Notes under the pieces: generated by a model | The model's input: the letters and a program-made list of their open reading frames with translations, nothing else | Told to the model about the DNA's origin: nothing | Databases searched by the model: none | Part shown: in pieces, positions 1-12,665 of the stretch | Layout of the letters: every line of letters begins with the position of its first letter | How positions within the stretch are numbered: position 1 is the stretch's first letter | Position numbers and translations under genes: made by a program | NCBI RefSeq assembly: GCF_030142075.1 | Contig: NZ_CP126241.1 | Coordinates: 3,348,001-3,412,000, forward strand | Source of the DNA: Arthrobacter sp. zg-Y20 | Lineage (GTDB): Bacteria; Actinomycetota; Actinomycetes; Actinomycetales; Micrococcaceae | DNA: 64,000 nt | Reading direction: 5' to 3'

Positions 1-1638
1 GCCGGCGGAGGAGTTGGCGGCGGCCATCAGCGTGGGTGAGAGTCCGGTTTCATTCGCCGCCGCCACCTGCAGGGCACCGAAGAGGGAGTTGGAGGAGGTG
101 TCGGAGCCCGTCAGTGCCACGCCGATCCACCCGAGCAGCGGGGACAGGATGGCGAAGAAGCCGCCGGCGGAGGCCAGTGCGACCCCCAAGGTGGTGGTCT
201 GCCCGGACAGGTTCATTACAAAGGACAGGGCCAGGACGGCGCAGACGGTCAGGATGGTCCAGCGCAACTGCACCAGGGTCTCGCCGTACACCCGGACCCC
301 GCGCCGTGGCGTAATCCGGTACAGGATCATGGTGATGATGCCGGAGAAAAGCAGCAGGGTTCCGGTGGCGCGGATGTGGTCGAAGCGCAGGGTCTGGGCG
401 GCCACGGGTTTGCCGTTGGAACCGGTGACGTCCAGGCCCGGCCAGGAGAACGTGGTGCTGCCGATGCTGGTCAGCCAGGTTTTGATGCCGGGGACCTGGG
501 CCAGGGAGAACACGGCAATAATGACCAGGTAGGGGGCAACCGCCATCCACACGTCATGCCCGGAAGGCCGGCCGGTCCCCGCGGATGCACCGGTATCACC
601 GCTGCCGCGCGCCCCGCCGTCTTCTTTGGGGACGCGGCCGCCGTCGCCGACGGCGGTGGCTCCCCCGGTGCCCGGGGCCCCCGTCGCTCCCGCGGCCAGA
701 GGGTCGCTGCGGCCGGGTCCGGTGAGAGTATCCGCGCCGGCGGTTTCGGCTACGCGCTCCCCGGCCTCCTCCGCTTCCCGGGTTTCCCCGGTCATTCCGA
801 TGATTTCCACCGGTTGCCAGACCCGCAGCATCAGCAGCACGGCCACCACGGTGACCACGGCGGCCACCACATCGGTGAGTTCCACAATGAAGAAGTTGGA
901 CGCCACGAACTGGGACAGCCCGAAGGCCGCCCCGGCCACCAGGGCCACCGGCCAGGTCTGCCGCACCCCGCGTTTGCCGTCCACCAGGAAAACCAGGATC
1001 AGCGGAACCACCAGCGCTATAAAGGGTGTTTGCCGGCCGGTCATGGAGGACAGTTCCTGCAGCGGGATGCCGGTGACGCCGTTCAGGGCGATGATAGGTG
1101 CCGCCATGGCACCGAAGGCCACCGGCGCCGTATTGGCCAGCAGCGCCACGACGGCGGATTTGAGCGGCTTCATGCCGGCAGCCATCAGCATGGCCGAAGC
1201 AATGGCCACCGGAGCACCGAATCCGGCCAAGGATTCCAGCAGGGCGCCGAAGCAGAAAGCGATCAGGATGGAGAGGATGCGCAGGTCATCGGAGATCGAC
1301 CGGATGGTGCGGCCCAGCACCTCGAACCAGGGCGTGGCTACGGTGAGTTTGTAGATCCACAGGGCGTTGATCAGGATCCAGAGGATGGGGAAGACGGCGT
1401 AGAACGCGCCAAGCCCGGTGGCGGAGAGGACCTGCCCCACGGGCATCCGCCAGCCGAGGATGGCTAGGAGGATGGAGAGCACCAGGCTGATCAGGGCCGC
1501 CTGGTAGGCCTTCATCCGGAACACGCCCAGCATCACGAATAACAGGAGCAGGGGCAGCGCTGCAAGGATTGCGGACAGGGCCAGGGATCCGGCGATGGGT
1601 TCGAGCGGCTGTTGGAATGCGGCTACCTGCGTCTTCAC
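1..1638 (-). CDS. lctP: L-lactate permease, 3' end outside window
   Basis: Membrane carrier of the LctP family (proton-coupled uptake of lactate and related 2-hydroxy acids). Reading the minus strand from a GTG at 1638 gives 546 uninterrupted codons up to base 1, where the window stops. The start is supported by an AAGGGAG ribosome binding site about six bases upstream. The protein opens with a short polar head, then a run of hydrophobic segments (SLALSAILAALPLLLLFVML), and near the visible end carries TGLSPTLMAAANSS, a conserved LctP signature. The family is usually about 550 to 590 residues, so only a short tail is missing. A lactate 2-monooxygenase lies at 53721-54941, so lactate use is represented twice in the window. 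Family call is secure; substrate could include glycolate. Confidence 0.92.
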   Translation of the reverse strand, partial: MKTQVAAFQQPLEPIAGSLALSAILAALPLLLLFVMLGVFRMKAYQAALISLVLSILLAILGWRMPVGQVLSATGLGAFYAVFPILWILINALWIYKLTVATPWFEVLGRTIRSISDDLRILSILIAFCFGALLESLAGFGAPVAIASAMLMAAGMKPLKSAVVALLANTAPVAFGAMAAPIIALNGVTGIPLQELSSMTGRQTPFIALVVPLILVFLVDGKRGVRQTWPVALVAGAAFGLSQFVASNFFIVELTDVVAAVVTVVAVLLMLRVWQPVEIIGMTGETREAEEAGERVAETAGADTLTGPGRSDPLAAGATGAPGTGGATAVGDGGRVPKEDGGARGSGDTGASAGTGRPSGHDVWMAVAPYLVIIAVFSLAQVPGIKTWLTSIGSTTFSWPGLDVTGSNGKPVAAQTLRFDHIRATGTLLLFSGIITMILYRITPRRGVRVYGETLVQLRWTILTVCAVLALSFVMNLSGQTTTLGVALASAGGFFAILSPLLGWIGVALTGSDTSSNSLFGALQVAAANETGLSPTLMAAANSSAG

Positions 1639-1793
1639 AAAAACTCCCTTGTTTTTGTTTCCACACCGTTTGCCCTCCGCCGTTTGGTGTTCCCGGGGGC
1701 TGCCCCGGGCGCATGTACGCGGTGAGGATGGGTCCGACACTAGGCCCGGGCTGTGCGCAGGGTCAACGGTTCAGGCGCATCTTAGACACAGCA

Positions 1794-1836
1794 GCCGCCG
1801 CGGTTCCCGTCCGTGAGGAGCGGGAGCCGCGGCGGC
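1794..1836. terminator. Long GC hairpin downstream of ctaD
   Basis: A 16-bp stem (1794-1809 with 1821-1836, one G-U pair) around an 11-base loop lies just after the ctaD stop and before the lactate permease promoter region. There is no T-run on either side, so it would be a U-tract-free terminator, or an RNA-stabilising hairpin. It is the only strong structure between ctaD and lctP. Confidence 0.6.
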
Positions 1837-1867
1837 GGGCGGTGCGGTGCTGCGTGGAGCCGCCGAC

Positions 1868-3622
1868 CTATTGCCGCGGATCGGGATTCTGCGGCTCTTC
1901 GCTCCCCATGTCGGCGGCACCGAAGAGTTTCTCCGCCGGGGAATTCGCGGCGCTGTTCGCGCGGGCCATCAATTCCGGATGATGCAGGTCCAGAGCCGGC
2001 CGCTCGGAGCGGATGCGGGGCAGGGAGGTGAAGTTGTGGCGCGGCGGCGGGCAGGATGTGGCCCACTCCAGCGATCCGCCGAAGCCCCACGGATCATCCA
2101 CTTCCACCTTCTTGCCGTGCCGCCAGGTGATGTACACATTCCAGAAGAACGGAATCATGGACAGCGCCAGAATGCCCGCCCCGATAGTGGAGAGCTGGTT
2201 CATTCCGGTGAAATTGTCCTCCACCAAATAGTCTGCATAACGGCGCGGCATTCCGAGCACGCCCAACCAATGCTGGATCAGGAACGTGGTGTGGAAGCCG
2301 AGGAAAAGCAGCCAGAAATGCAGCTTCCCGAGCCGCTCGTTAAGCATCTTTCCGGTCCATTTTGGCCACCAGAAATAGAAGCCCGCAAACATTGCGAACA
2401 CCACAGTTCCAAAGACCACGTAGTGGAAATGCGCCACCACGAAGTAGGTGTCCGACACGTGGAAGTCCAGGGGCGGGGAGGACAGGATGACGCCGGTCAG
2501 CCCGCCGAACAGGAAGGTGATCAGGAAGCCGATGCTCCACAGCATGGGCGTCTCAAACGTTACGGATCCCCGCCACATCGTGCCGATCCAGTTGAAGAAC
2601 TTCACCCCCGTCGGCACCGCAATCAGCATGGTCATAAAGGCGAAGAACGGCAGCAGCACCGACCCGGTCACATACATGTGGTGCGCCCAGACGGTCATGG
2701 ACAGGGCGCCGATGGCGATGGTGGCAAATACCAGTCCCTTATACCCGAAGATGGCCTTCCGGCTGAAGACCGGCAGTATTTCGGAAATGATCCCGAAGAA
2801 CGGCAGGGCAATGATGTACACCTCGGGATGGCCGAAGAACCAGAACAGGTGCTGCCAGAGGATGGACCCGCCGCGCTCCGGGTTGAAGATGTCCGCGCCG
2901 AACCGGCGGTCCGCACCGAGGGCGAACAGGGCCGCCGCCAGGGGCGGGAAGGCCATCAGCACCAGGATCGAGGTGACCAGGGTGTTCCAGGTGAAAATGG
3001 GCATCCGCCACATCGTCATCCCCGGGGCACGCAGGCAGGTGATGGTGGTGACGAAATTGACCGAGCCCAGAATGGTGCCGAAACCGGACAGCGCCAGTCC
3101 GAAGACCCAGAGGTCTCCGCCCACACCGGGGCTGAATTCAGTGCTGGACAACGGCGTATAGGCAGTCCAGCCGTAGGAGGCGGGACCTTGGGGCAGGAGG
3201 AACCCCGCCATCGCCACGGAGGACCCGAACAGGAAGAACCAGAACGCCAAGGCATTCAGCCGCGGGAACGCGACGTCCGGCGCCCCGATCTGCAGGGGCA
3301 TGATCACGTTGGCGAACCCGGCGAAGAGCGGGGTGGCGAACATCAGCAGCATGGCGGTGCCGTGCATGGTGAACAGCTGGTTGTACTGTTCCCGCGTTTG
3401 CAGGATCTGCATCCCGGGTTCGAAAAGTTCCGCCCGGATGATCAGGGCCATCACACCGGCCAGCGAGAAGAAGACAAAGGACGCTATCAGGTACATGTAG
3501 CCGATGGTCTTGTGGTCCGTTGAGGTGATCCAGCTGACGACAATTCGGCCCTTGGATACCGGCACGACCCGGGGGGCAACGAACGTTCCATCCGGTTCCG
3601 CGGTGTACTTCATGGTCGACAT
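1868..3622 (-). CDS. ctaD: Cytochrome c oxidase subunit I (aa3 type)
   Basis: Catalytic subunit of the aa3 terminal oxidase, an integral membrane protein that reduces oxygen and pumps protons. The 584-residue protein has about twelve hydrophobic segments and the expected ligands: the low-spin heme His in TMHGTAML, the CuB His-Tyr pair in GHPEVY (about residue 265), the His-His pair in WAHHMY, and the two heme His residues in VAHFHY. Start chosen at the ATG giving [10 protein letters not shown]; the frame stays open upstream to about 4294 but that part runs antisense through the neighbouring SDR gene and looks nothing like an oxidase. The C-terminal tail past about residue 540 is polar, as in other actinobacteria. 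No ctaC, ctaE or ctaF neighbours are present, so this copy is separated from the rest of the oxidase genes. Confidence 0.96.
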   Translation of the reverse strand: MSTMKYTAEPDGTFVAPRVVPVSKGRIVVSWITSTDHKTIGYMYLIASFVFFSLAGVMALIIRAELFEPGMQILQTREQYNQLFTMHGTAMLLMFATPLFAGFANVIMPLQIGAPDVAFPRLNALAFWFFLFGSSVAMAGFLLPQGPASYGWTAYTPLSSTEFSPGVGGDLWVFGLALSGFGTILGSVNFVTTITCLRAPGMTMWRMPIFTWNTLVTSILVLMAFPPLAAALFALGADRRFGADIFNPERGGSILWQHLFWFFGHPEVYIIALPFFGIISEILPVFSRKAIFGYKGLVFATIAIGALSMTVWAHHMYVTGSVLLPFFAFMTMLIAVPTGVKFFNWIGTMWRGSVTFETPMLWSIGFLITFLFGGLTGVILSSPPLDFHVSDTYFVVAHFHYVVFGTVVFAMFAGFYFWWPKWTGKMLNERLGKLHFWLLFLGFHTTFLIQHWLGVLGMPRRYADYLVEDNFTGMNQLSTIGAGILALSMIPFFWNVYITWRHGKKVEVDDPWGFGGSLEWATSCPPPRHNFTSLPRIRSERPALDLHHPELMARANSAANSPAEKLFGAADMGSEEPQNPDPRQ

Positions 3623-3827
3623 GGAATGATCCCGATCCGCTGTTGGGGGTAGTGCGCTGCCAGGAACCACCGAGACTGTCCTTGGTATCGTAGGGCGGCA
3701 GCGCACCGCCCACCAGACCCCGCCGGGAATCGGCTGCGTCCGCCGCCAACCTCCGCGGCAGTCGAAGCGAACCGACCGGTTCGGGGAAACGGTGCGGCCG
3801 GCGGGGACGGCAAGGCAGAATCGGAGG

Positions 3828-4613
3828 ATGGACACGAATCCCCTGCCCACGCAGCCGTACGACGCCGCCCCGCCCCGCACTGCGGTGGTCACCGGTGCCG
3901 GCTCCGGCATTGGCCGTGCCGCCGCGAGGGCCTTCCTGGCCGACGGCTTCCAGGTGGTGCTGGCGGGCCGCCGCGAAACGGAGCTGCGCGAAACCGCGGA
4001 CGGATCTCCCCGGGCCCTCGTGGTACCCACCGACGTTACGGTGCCCGACGACGTCGAACGGCTTTTCGCCGCGGCCGTCGGGGCGTTCGGAAGGGTGGAC
4101 GTGCTGTTCAACAACGCGGGGACCTTCGGCCCCACCGGGAGCATTGACGAACTCAGCCTTGAGGACTGGAACCGGACGCTGGCGGTCAATGTCACCGGCA
4201 CCATGCTGTGCACCGCCGTTGCGGTGCGGCACATGAAGGCACAGTCCCCGCAGGGCGGCCGGATCATCAACAACGGGTCCATTTCGGCGCACACGCCCCG
4301 CCCGCTGTCGGCCGCCTATACGGCCACCAAGCACGCGGTGACCGGGCTGACCAAGTCCATTGACCTGGACGGACGCCCCTTCGGCATCACCTGCGGGCAG
4401 ATTGACATCGGCAATGCCGCTACGGAACTGCTCAGCGGAATCGGCGGCGGCCAGGGCGCGCTGCAGGCCAACGGTACCCGGGCGCAGGAGCCGTGCTTCC
4501 CGGCGGAGGAAGCCGCAGCGGCCGTGCTGTTCATGGCCTCTGCCCCGGCGTCGGCGAACGTCCGCTCGCTGGTGCTGACCGCCGCCGGGATGCCGTTCGG
4601 CGGCCGCGGCTAA
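3828..4613 (+). CDS. SDR family NAD(P)-dependent oxidoreductase
   Basis: Classical short-chain dehydrogenase of 261 residues. It shows the cofactor motif TGAGSGIG near the N-terminus, the NNAG motif, the catalytic Ser in NNGSIS and the YTATK active-site Tyr/Lys pair. Substrate cannot be read from sequence. The ATG at 3828 is preferred: a CAGAAT -10-like hexamer lies six bases before it, matching the leaderless pattern seen at many starts in this window, while the GGAGG next to it abuts the ATG too closely to work as a normal ribosome binding site. An alternative GTG at 3792 would add twelve residues. Divergent from ctaD. Confidence 0.88.
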   Translation: MDTNPLPTQPYDAAPPRTAVVTGAGSGIGRAAARAFLADGFQVVLAGRRETELRETADGSPRALVVPTDVTVPDDVERLFAAAVGAFGRVDVLFNNAGTFGPTGSIDELSLEDWNRTLAVNVTGTMLCTAVAVRHMKAQSPQGGRIINNGSISAHTPRPLSAAYTATKHAVTGLTKSIDLDGRPFGITCGQIDIGNAATELLSGIGGGQGALQANGTRAQEPCFPAEEAAAAVLFMASAPASANVRSLVLTAAGMPFGGRG

Positions 4614-4646
4614 GTCCCCGGCCGCCGGCCCCGGCTGGTTCGGCCC

Positions 4647-4700
4647 CTAGCCCTGCCGGGCCTTCCGGGTCGGCGAGCCGTTCTTGCCGGTCTTAGGCAT
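4647..4700 (-). CDS. Possible 17-residue basic peptide coupled to the upstream gene
   Basis: A 17-residue frame, MPKTGKNGSPTRKARQG, starts inside the last codons of the gene at 4693-4935: its ATG at 4700 lies upstream of the other stop, an eight-base overlap in another frame. Six of seventeen residues are Lys or Arg. There is no separate ribosome binding site, so translation would depend on coupling to the upstream gene. The overlap and composition are what can be seen; whether it is expressed is unknown. Confidence 0.3.
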   Translation of the reverse strand: MPKTGKNGSPTRKARQG

Positions 4701-4935
4701 CCTCGGCCTCCGTTGCTTCGCTGGTAAAGGCCACTGCTGCCCCACCGGCGGGTGCGGTGCCGTTCGGGTCCAGGGCAGCCAGCACGTCCTCGGAATCCGT
4801 GTCGTCGGGCATTGGCTCGGGCTGGCGCCACTCCGCCACATGGTCCGGATGGGTGTTTCGGGTCAACCCGGAGGTCTCAGACTTCATTTCGTCATCGAGC
4901 CGGCGCCCGTGAGTGCTGTTGCCGCGTTCCGCCAT
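4693..4935 (-). CDS. Small acidic hypothetical protein, DUF2795-like N-terminal segment
   Basis: An 80-residue soluble protein. The first half (RRLDDEMKSETSGLTRN then EWRQPEP) resembles the conserved N-terminal stretch of actinobacterial DUF2795 proteins, recalled from memory, but the usual C-terminal domain is replaced by a short Ala/Glu-rich tail. The ATG at 4935 is chosen because AAGGAA lies about eight bases upstream; an ATG at 4959 would add eight residues. Function unknown. Confidence 0.7.
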   Translation of the reverse strand: MAERGNSTHGRRLDDEMKSETSGLTRNTHPDHVAEWRQPEPMPDDTDSEDVLAALDPNGTAPAGGAAVAFTSEATEAEDA

Positions 4936-5022
4936 GATGCGTTCCTTCCGGTGAACCAACAGTAAGTGTACTTACGGTTTAGCACCCGGACGGCGGAGCC
5001 TCAACCCGTTACGGGGACGGAA

Positions 5023-6438
5023 TCAGCATTCCACCACATTCACGGCCAAGCCGCCGAGCGCGGTTTCCTTGTATTTCGAGCTCATGTCGCGGCCGGTTTC
5101 ACGCATGGTCACGATGACCTCGTCCAGGGAAACGCGGTGGTCGCCGTCGCCCCACAGGGCCATTTTCGCCGCGTTGACGGCCTTGGCGGCACCAATCGCG
5201 TTGCGTTCGATGCAGGGCACCTGCACGAGCCCGCCGATGGGATCGCAGGTGAGGCCCAGGTTGTGTTCCATCGCAATCTCGGCGGCGTTTTCCACCTGCT
5301 CCGGGGTGCCGCCCAGGATTTCCGCCAGTCCGGCTGCGGCCATGGACGACGCCGACCCCACCTCACCCTGGCAGCCCACCTCGGCGCCGGAAATGGAGGC
5401 CTGCTCCTTGTAGAGCACGCCCACGGCACCGGCTGCCAGCAGGAACCGGACCACAACGTCGTCTTTCTGCTCCTGCGTGGCGTTTTCCATGCCGGGGCCG
5501 TAGTGGGTGGCGTAGAACATCACGGCCGGAATGATCCCGGCGGCACCGTTGGTGGGCGCGGTGACCACCCGCCCGCCGGAAGCGTTTTCCTCGTTAACGG
5601 CCAGCGCCACCAGGTTCACCCATTCCTGCCAGAACTTCGGATCCCGGTTCGGATCCTCGGCCCGCAGCCGGGTGTGCCAGGCCGGGGCCCTGCGGCGGAC
5701 CTTCAGCCCGCCGGGCAGCAGCCCCTCGCGCCGGATGGCGGAATTCTTGCATTCCTCCATCACGTCGCGGATGTGCAGCAGGCCGGCGCGGATGTCCGCC
5801 TCGGACCGGGCCGCGCGCTCGTTGGCCAGCATCACCTCGCTGATGCTCAACCCGGTGCCGGTGCAGTGCCGCAGCAGTTCGGCCGCGGTGCGGAACGGAT
5901 AGGGCAGCTCGGATTTGCTGGCCTCCAGTTCCATGGCGTCGGCCCGCTCCTCGCCGTCGCGGACAATAAAGCCGCCGCCTACGGAGAAGAAGGTCGCGTC
6001 CCGGAGCACCGCGCCGTCGGCGTCCAGCGCCGCGAACTTCATGCCGTTGGTGTGCCGGGGCAGCACGGTCAACGGGTGCAGCACAATGTCCGCCTCGCCG
6101 TATTCCAGCGGGCGGGCGACGGCGCCGGGAACCTGGGCGCACAGCTGAAGCTTCCGGGTGGTCTGGATGTCCGCCAGCCGGTCCTCCACCTGTTCGGGCA
6201 GGATCAGTTCCGGAGCGAATCCTTCCAGCCCCAGCAGGACGGCGGTCATGGTGCCGTGGCCGCGGCCGGTCGCCGCGAGGGACCCGTACAGGTCTACGCG
6301 GAGGCCGGCCACGGCGGACAGGATGCCGGCGGCAACCAGTTCCTCCGCGAACACGGCAGCGGCACGCATCGGACCCACGGTGTGTGAGCTCGAGGGGCCA
6401 ATGCCCACGGTGAACAGGTCAAAAACGCCAACAGCCAA
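5023..6438 (-). CDS. sdaA: L-serine ammonia-lyase (iron-sulfur type)
   Basis: Converts L-serine to pyruvate and ammonia. The 471-residue single chain joins the beta domain ([12 protein letters not shown] near the N-terminus) and the alpha catalytic domain. Cysteines that can hold the 4Fe-4S cluster are visible in [17 protein letters not shown] and VPCIERN. The protein ends in Cys; in the structurally known bacterial type II enzymes this C-terminal Cys reaches into the active site as a cluster ligand. The start is a TTG at 6438, ten bases after glyA, with AGGAAA overlapping the glyA stop. Last gene of the glycine-cleavage operon: serine made by GlyA is passed on to pyruvate. Confidence 0.95.
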   Translation of the reverse strand: MAVGVFDLFTVGIGPSSSHTVGPMRAAAVFAEELVAAGILSAVAGLRVDLYGSLAATGRGHGTMTAVLLGLEGFAPELILPEQVEDRLADIQTTRKLQLCAQVPGAVARPLEYGEADIVLHPLTVLPRHTNGMKFAALDADGAVLRDATFFSVGGGFIVRDGEERADAMELEASKSELPYPFRTAAELLRHCTGTGLSISEVMLANERAARSEADIRAGLLHIRDVMEECKNSAIRREGLLPGGLKVRRRAPAWHTRLRAEDPNRDPKFWQEWVNLVALAVNEENASGGRVVTAPTNGAAGIIPAVMFYATHYGPGMENATQEQKDDVVVRFLLAAGAVGVLYKEQASISGAEVGCQGEVGSASSMAAAGLAEILGGTPEQVENAAEIAMEHNLGLTCDPIGGLVQVPCIERNAIGAAKAVNAAKMALWGDGDHRVSLDEVIVTMRETGRDMSSKYKETALGGLAVNVVEC

Positions 6439-6448
6439 GGGGTATTTC

Positions 6449-7756
6449 CTAACGGTGTGCTGCAGCCGGTGCTGCGGAAAGGTCCGCCAGGCCGGGGTAC
6501 AGCGGGTGGGACTGCGCCAGGGCCGTAACCCGTTCGCGCAGCGGTGCCAGGTCCTGCTCCGGTCCGGCGACCAGTGCAGAGGCGATGATGTCGGCTACCT
6601 CGCGGAACGCGTCCTCGCCGAAACCGCGGGTGGCCAGTGCCGGGGTGCCGATCCGCAGGCCGGAGGTGACCATGGGCGGGCGCGGGTCGAAAGGCACGGC
6701 ATTGCGGTTCACGGTGATGTCGATCTGGGCCAGCCGGTCTTCGGCCTCCTGCCCGTTGAGCTCGGCGTTGCGCAGGTCTACGAGCACCAGGTGCACGTCG
6801 GTTCCGCCCGAGACGACAGAAATCCCCGCGGCGGCGACGTCGTCGGCCAGCAGGCGTTCGGCGAGTATCCGAGCGCCGGCCAGCGTGCGCTCCTGCCGTT
6901 CGCGGAACTCAGGGGTGGCGGCGATCTTGAAGGCCGTGGCCTTGCCGGCGATGACGTGTTCCAGCGGGCCGCCCTGCTGGCCGGGGAAGACAGCAGAGTT
7001 GATCTTCTTGGCGATGTCGGCGTCGTTGGAGAGGATGATGCCGCCGCGCGGACCGGCGAGGGTCTTGTGCGTGGTGGTAGTGACAACGTGCGCGTGCGGC
7101 ACCGGGCTCGGGTGCAGGCCCGCGGCCACCAGGCCGGCGAAGTGCGCCATGTCCACCATCAGGTAGGCGCCCACCTCGTCCGCGATGCGGCGGAACTCGG
7201 CGAAGTCCAACTGGCGCGCGTAGGCGGACCAGCCGGCCACGATCAGCTTGGGCTGATGCTCCTTGGCCAGTGCTTCCACCTCGGCCATGTCCACGCGGTG
7301 GTCCGTCTCCGAGACGTTGTACGGCACCACGTTGTAGAGCCGGCCGGAAAAGTTGATCTTCATGCCGTGGGTCAGGTGCCCGCCGTGCGCCAGGGACAGG
7401 CCCAGGATGGTGTCGCCGGGCCGGATCAGGGCGTGCATCACCGAGGCGTTGGCCTGCGCGCCGGAATGCGGCTGCACGTTGGCGAAGTTGGCTCCGAAGA
7501 GCTCCTTGGCGCGGTCAATGGCCAGCTGCTCAATGACGTCCACGTATTCGCAGCCGCCGTAGTAGCGGCGTCCCGGGTAACCCTCGGCGTACTTGTTGGT
7601 CAGCACCGAGCCCTGCGCCTCCATGACGGCCACCGCGGTGTGGTTCTCGGAGGCAATCATTTCCAGCCCCTGCTGCTGCCGGCGCCGCTCGTTGTCGATC
7701 TGCTCGGCTACCTCGGGATCAACGTCCCCTAGGGACGAGTTGAGGAAATCGCTCAT
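6449..7756 (-). CDS. glyA: Serine hydroxymethyltransferase
   Basis: PLP enzyme that interconverts glycine plus 5,10-methylene-THF and serine plus THF. The 435-residue length is typical. The PLP-binding Lys is K231 in [14 protein letters not shown]; the SENHT motif and the YGGCEYVD region are also present. The ATG overlaps the gcvH stop as ATGA, so translation is probably coupled. Within this operon it uses the methylene-THF released by the glycine cleavage system to turn a second glycine into serine. A separate housekeeping glyA may exist elsewhere in the genome; that cannot be judged here. Confidence 0.97.
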   Translation of the reverse strand: MSDFLNSSLGDVDPEVAEQIDNERRRQQQGLEMIASENHTAVAVMEAQGSVLTNKYAEGYPGRRYYGGCEYVDVIEQLAIDRAKELFGANFANVQPHSGAQANASVMHALIRPGDTILGLSLAHGGHLTHGMKINFSGRLYNVVPYNVSETDHRVDMAEVEALAKEHQPKLIVAGWSAYARQLDFAEFRRIADEVGAYLMVDMAHFAGLVAAGLHPSPVPHAHVVTTTTHKTLAGPRGGIILSNDADIAKKINSAVFPGQQGGPLEHVIAGKATAFKIAATPEFRERQERTLAGARILAERLLADDVAAAGISVVSGGTDVHLVLVDLRNAELNGQEAEDRLAQIDITVNRNAVPFDPRPPMVTSGLRIGTPALATRGFGEDAFREVADIIASALVAGPEQDLAPLRERVTALAQSHPLYPGLADLSAAPAAAHR

Positions 7757-8130
7757 AGTTCGCCGCCGTTCTTCTCTGCGTACTCCTCGGCACTGAGCAG
7801 TTCACCCTCGGCCGTGGCGTTGACGGTGAACAGCCAGCCGGCGCCGTACGGGTCCTCATTGAGCAGGGCCGGGTTGTCGATGGCTTCCTGGTTGATCTCC
7901 ACGATCTCGCCCGAAACCGGGGCGTAGAGGTCCGAGACGGACTTGGTGGACTCAACCTCGCCGCAGGTTTCGCCGGCTGTGACCGTATCGCCGACGGCGG
8001 GCAGGTCAACGTAGACCACGTCGCCGAGGGCATCAGCGGCGACGGCGGAGATGCCGACGCGGATGGGGCTGGAGGAGTCGACCCACTCGTGTTCGGCGGA
8101 GTAGCGGAGTCCTGCGTTTACTTTGCTCAT
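7753..8130 (-). CDS. gcvH: Glycine cleavage system H protein
   Basis: Lipoyl carrier of the glycine cleavage system, 125 residues. The lipoylated Lys is K63 in [18 protein letters not shown], the standard motif. The ATG at 8130 is preceded by GAGAGG at a good distance. It is separated from gcvT by 151 bases that fold into alternative hairpins, and overlaps glyA by four bases. Confidence 0.97.
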   Translation of the reverse strand: MSKVNAGLRYSAEHEWVDSSSPIRVGISAVAADALGDVVYVDLPAVGDTVTAGETCGEVESTKSVSDLYAPVSGEIVEINQEAIDNPALLNEDPYGAGWLFTVNATAEGELLSAEEYAEKNGGEL

Positions 8131-8189
8131 CTTGGGCCTCTCGAAAGGTTGATCGTGTCTGGTTCAAAGTCTAGGTTCCGAGTGCCCGC

Positions 8190-8260
8190 GGGGCGGCATT
8201 CGCCGCCCCTTAGACACCTCGCTCGTTCCTCGCTCGGCGATGCGGGGCTACACGAATGCC
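8190..8260. repeat. Structured intergenic element between gcvT and gcvH
   Basis: Two competing structures can be drawn. The first is a perfect 8-bp hairpin with a 4-base loop, GGGGCGGC/GCCGCCCC at 8190-8209. The second pairs GGCATTCG (8195-8202) with CGAATGCC (8253-8260), continues as GCCCC/GGGGC, and encloses a short tandem CTCGCTCG motif (8218-8236). They share bases, so only one can form. It could be a REP-like extragenic repeat or an RNA processing or attenuation site inside the operon. Confidence 0.5.
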
Positions 8261-8281
8261 GTACCACCAACGTGTCTCGCC

Positions 8282-9406
8282 TTACCGCTTCTCGCGCTTA
8301 TAGAACGGAAGCTCCACCACCGTGAAGGATTCAGGCTTGCCGCGGAGGTCGACGTCTAGGAGTGTGCCGGGGGCTGAATGGGCGGCGTCGACGTAGGCCA
8401 GGGCGACAGGGTAGCCGAGTGTGGGGCTGGGGGCGCCGGACGTGACTTCACCGATAACGTTGCCGTCCTTCAGGACCGGATAGGAGCTGCGGGCCGACCG
8501 GCGGCCGGAACCCTTCAGACCCACCAGGGTGCGGGCCGGACCGGCTTCCTTGCGGGCTTCGAGGGCTGCACGGCCCACGAAGTCACCGTCCTTGGAAAGG
8601 GCGACCACGGGGCCGAGGCCAGCCGCGTAGGGATCGGTGTCGAGGGTGAGCTCGTTGCCGTACAGCGGCATACCGGCCTCCAGGCGGAGGGAATCGCGGC
8701 AGGCCAGACCTGCCGGAACCAAGCCCGAGTCCGAGCCGGCGGCAAGCAGCGCTTCCCAGAGGGCCGCGGCGTCGTCGTTGGGGACGTAGATCTCAAACCC
8801 GTCCTCGCCGGTGTACCCGGTGCGGGCCACCAGCAGGTCCAGGCTGCGCTCCCCCGCGGCAACAGTGACCGTATCGGCAGCGTAGTACTTCATACCTGTG
8901 ACGGCGTCGCGCTGCCCGGCCGGAACCAGGGCCAGCAGGATGGCCTCGGCGGCCGGTCCCTGCACCGCTACCAGCGAGGTCTCGGCGGACACGTTCTTCA
9001 CGGTGACGTTGAAGCCTTCGGTGCGGGCCGCCAGCTCGGCGGCCACGGTGTCCGCGTTGCCGGCATTGGGGACCACCAGATAGGCGTCCTCAGCCAGCCG
9101 GTAGCTGATCAGGTCGTCAATGATTCCGCCGTCGTTGTTGGTGATCAGCGAGTACTTCGCCCGTCCCGGCTTCACGGCGGAAAGCTTGCCCACCAGGGCG
9201 TAGTCCAGGAACGCTCCGGCGTCGGGACCGGTGACCTCCACCTCGCCCATGTGGGAGAGGTCGAACAGGCCGGCGGCGCTGCGCACGGCCTTATGCTCGG
9301 CCAGTTCGGAACTGTACTTGAGGGGCATCTGCCAGCCCCCGAAGTCGGTGAAGGAGGCGCCCAGCTGTTTGTGCGCCTCGTAGAGCGCGGTGTATTTCTC
9401 AGTCAC
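8282..9406 (-). CDS. gcvT: Glycine cleavage system aminomethyltransferase (T protein)
   Basis: Folate-dependent T protein of 374 residues; takes the aminomethyl group from lipoylated GcvH and forms 5,10-methylene-THF and ammonia. The N-terminal FTDFGGWQMPL, the SHMGEVEVTG segment, the ARTGYTGEDGFEIY motif and the EAGMPLYGNEL motif are diagnostic. The start is a GTG at 9406 with GGGGA upstream, overlapping the end of gcvP by eleven bases of spacing. Second gene of the operon. Confidence 0.97.
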   Translation of the reverse strand: MTEKYTALYEAHKQLGASFTDFGGWQMPLKYSSELAEHKAVRSAAGLFDLSHMGEVEVTGPDAGAFLDYALVGKLSAVKPGRAKYSLITNNDGGIIDDLISYRLAEDAYLVVPNAGNADTVAAELAARTEGFNVTVKNVSAETSLVAVQGPAAEAILLALVPAGQRDAVTGMKYYAADTVTVAAGERSLDLLVARTGYTGEDGFEIYVPNDDAAALWEALLAAGSDSGLVPAGLACRDSLRLEAGMPLYGNELTLDTDPYAAGLGPVVALSKDGDFVGRAALEARKEAGPARTLVGLKGSGRRSARSSYPVLKDGNVIGEVTSGAPSPTLGYPVALAYVDAAHSAPGTLLDVDLRGKPESFTVVELPFYKREKR

Positions 9407-9417
9407 TGGAGTATCCC

Positions 9418-12267
<2,850 letters not shown>

Positions 12268-12308
12268 GAGGGGCTCCAGGAAAGGCAGACGGGGGTACGC
12301 CAACTAAC

Positions 12309-12514
12309 GAAGGCTCCTCCCCGCTCTGTATTGGACCTGAGAGATTCCGCGGGTGTACTTCCGCTTGCACCGTCGGTGAGTTCCGGCCGTGCCGGAACTG
12401 CTTTCCAGAGTTGCCTCGCCCTGGCGGTACAGGGGCCTGAGAGATTCCCGGGGAGGGTTTGCTCCTACGGCGCCCGGCGCGATGCTCATGTGCATCCGGC
12501 AGGACTCTCCCGCC
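12309..12514 (-). promoter_or_regulatory. Tandem glycine riboswitch upstream of gcvP
   Basis: On the minus strand the segment reads as two consecutive glycine aptamers. The opening GGCGGGAGAG, the two AATCTCTCAGG boxes (near 12441 and 12338 on the plus strand as cctgagagatt), the conserved GGAGCAA and CACCGACGG segments, and the closing ACAGAG then GGGGAG are all present in order. The first aptamer spans roughly 12514-12400 and the second about 12400-12309. It sits 42 bases before the gcvP start. Glycine riboswitches of this class turn on gcv operons when glycine is abundant; the expression platform here is not obvious as a terminator. Confidence 0.95.
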
Positions 12515-12543
12515 ACGGCTGATAAAGGCATGTTCATTTGTAG

Positions 12544-12563
12544 GTGTCACACGCATGTGACAC
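12544..12563. promoter_or_regulatory. Perfect dyad upstream of the gcv operon promoter
   Basis: GTGTCACACGCATGTGACAC is a perfect 8+8 inverted repeat with a 4-base centre, about 30 bases upstream of the riboswitch. On the minus strand a GTGACA -35-like box lies inside it. Half-site TGTGACA recurs in a second dyad at 12647-12665. Probable operator; the protein is unknown. Confidence 0.5.
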
Positions 12564-12646
12564 AGCAAACTCTAACCTGCCGCCTGCACCGCCTCAACCC
12601 CTCGACACACCCGGGCGCGGGGGAGCAGCCGGCCTCGAATGTGCCC

Positions 12647-12665
12647 TGTGACCTGCAACGTCACA
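12647..12665. promoter_or_regulatory. Second TGTGAC dyad, cycA side of the divergent region
   Basis: TGTGAC and GTCACA flank a 7-base centre. The half-site is the same as in the dyad at 12544-12563 but in the opposite orientation. It lies about 145 bases before cycA and just upstream of a TTGATT/TTGACG segment that could serve as the cycA -35. The remaining bases between the riboswitch and cycA show no other gene. Confidence 0.4.

Noticed and set aside
1847-3523. Long plus-strand frame of 558 codons opposite ctaD
   Set aside because: It is antisense to a well-supported oxidase gene, has low-complexity His/Gln/Arg-rich composition and no family motif; such shadows are common in GC-rich genomes.
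3623-4294. N-terminal extension of the ctaD frame
   Set aside because: It runs antisense through the SDR gene and does not resemble subunit I; the conserved start is at 3622.
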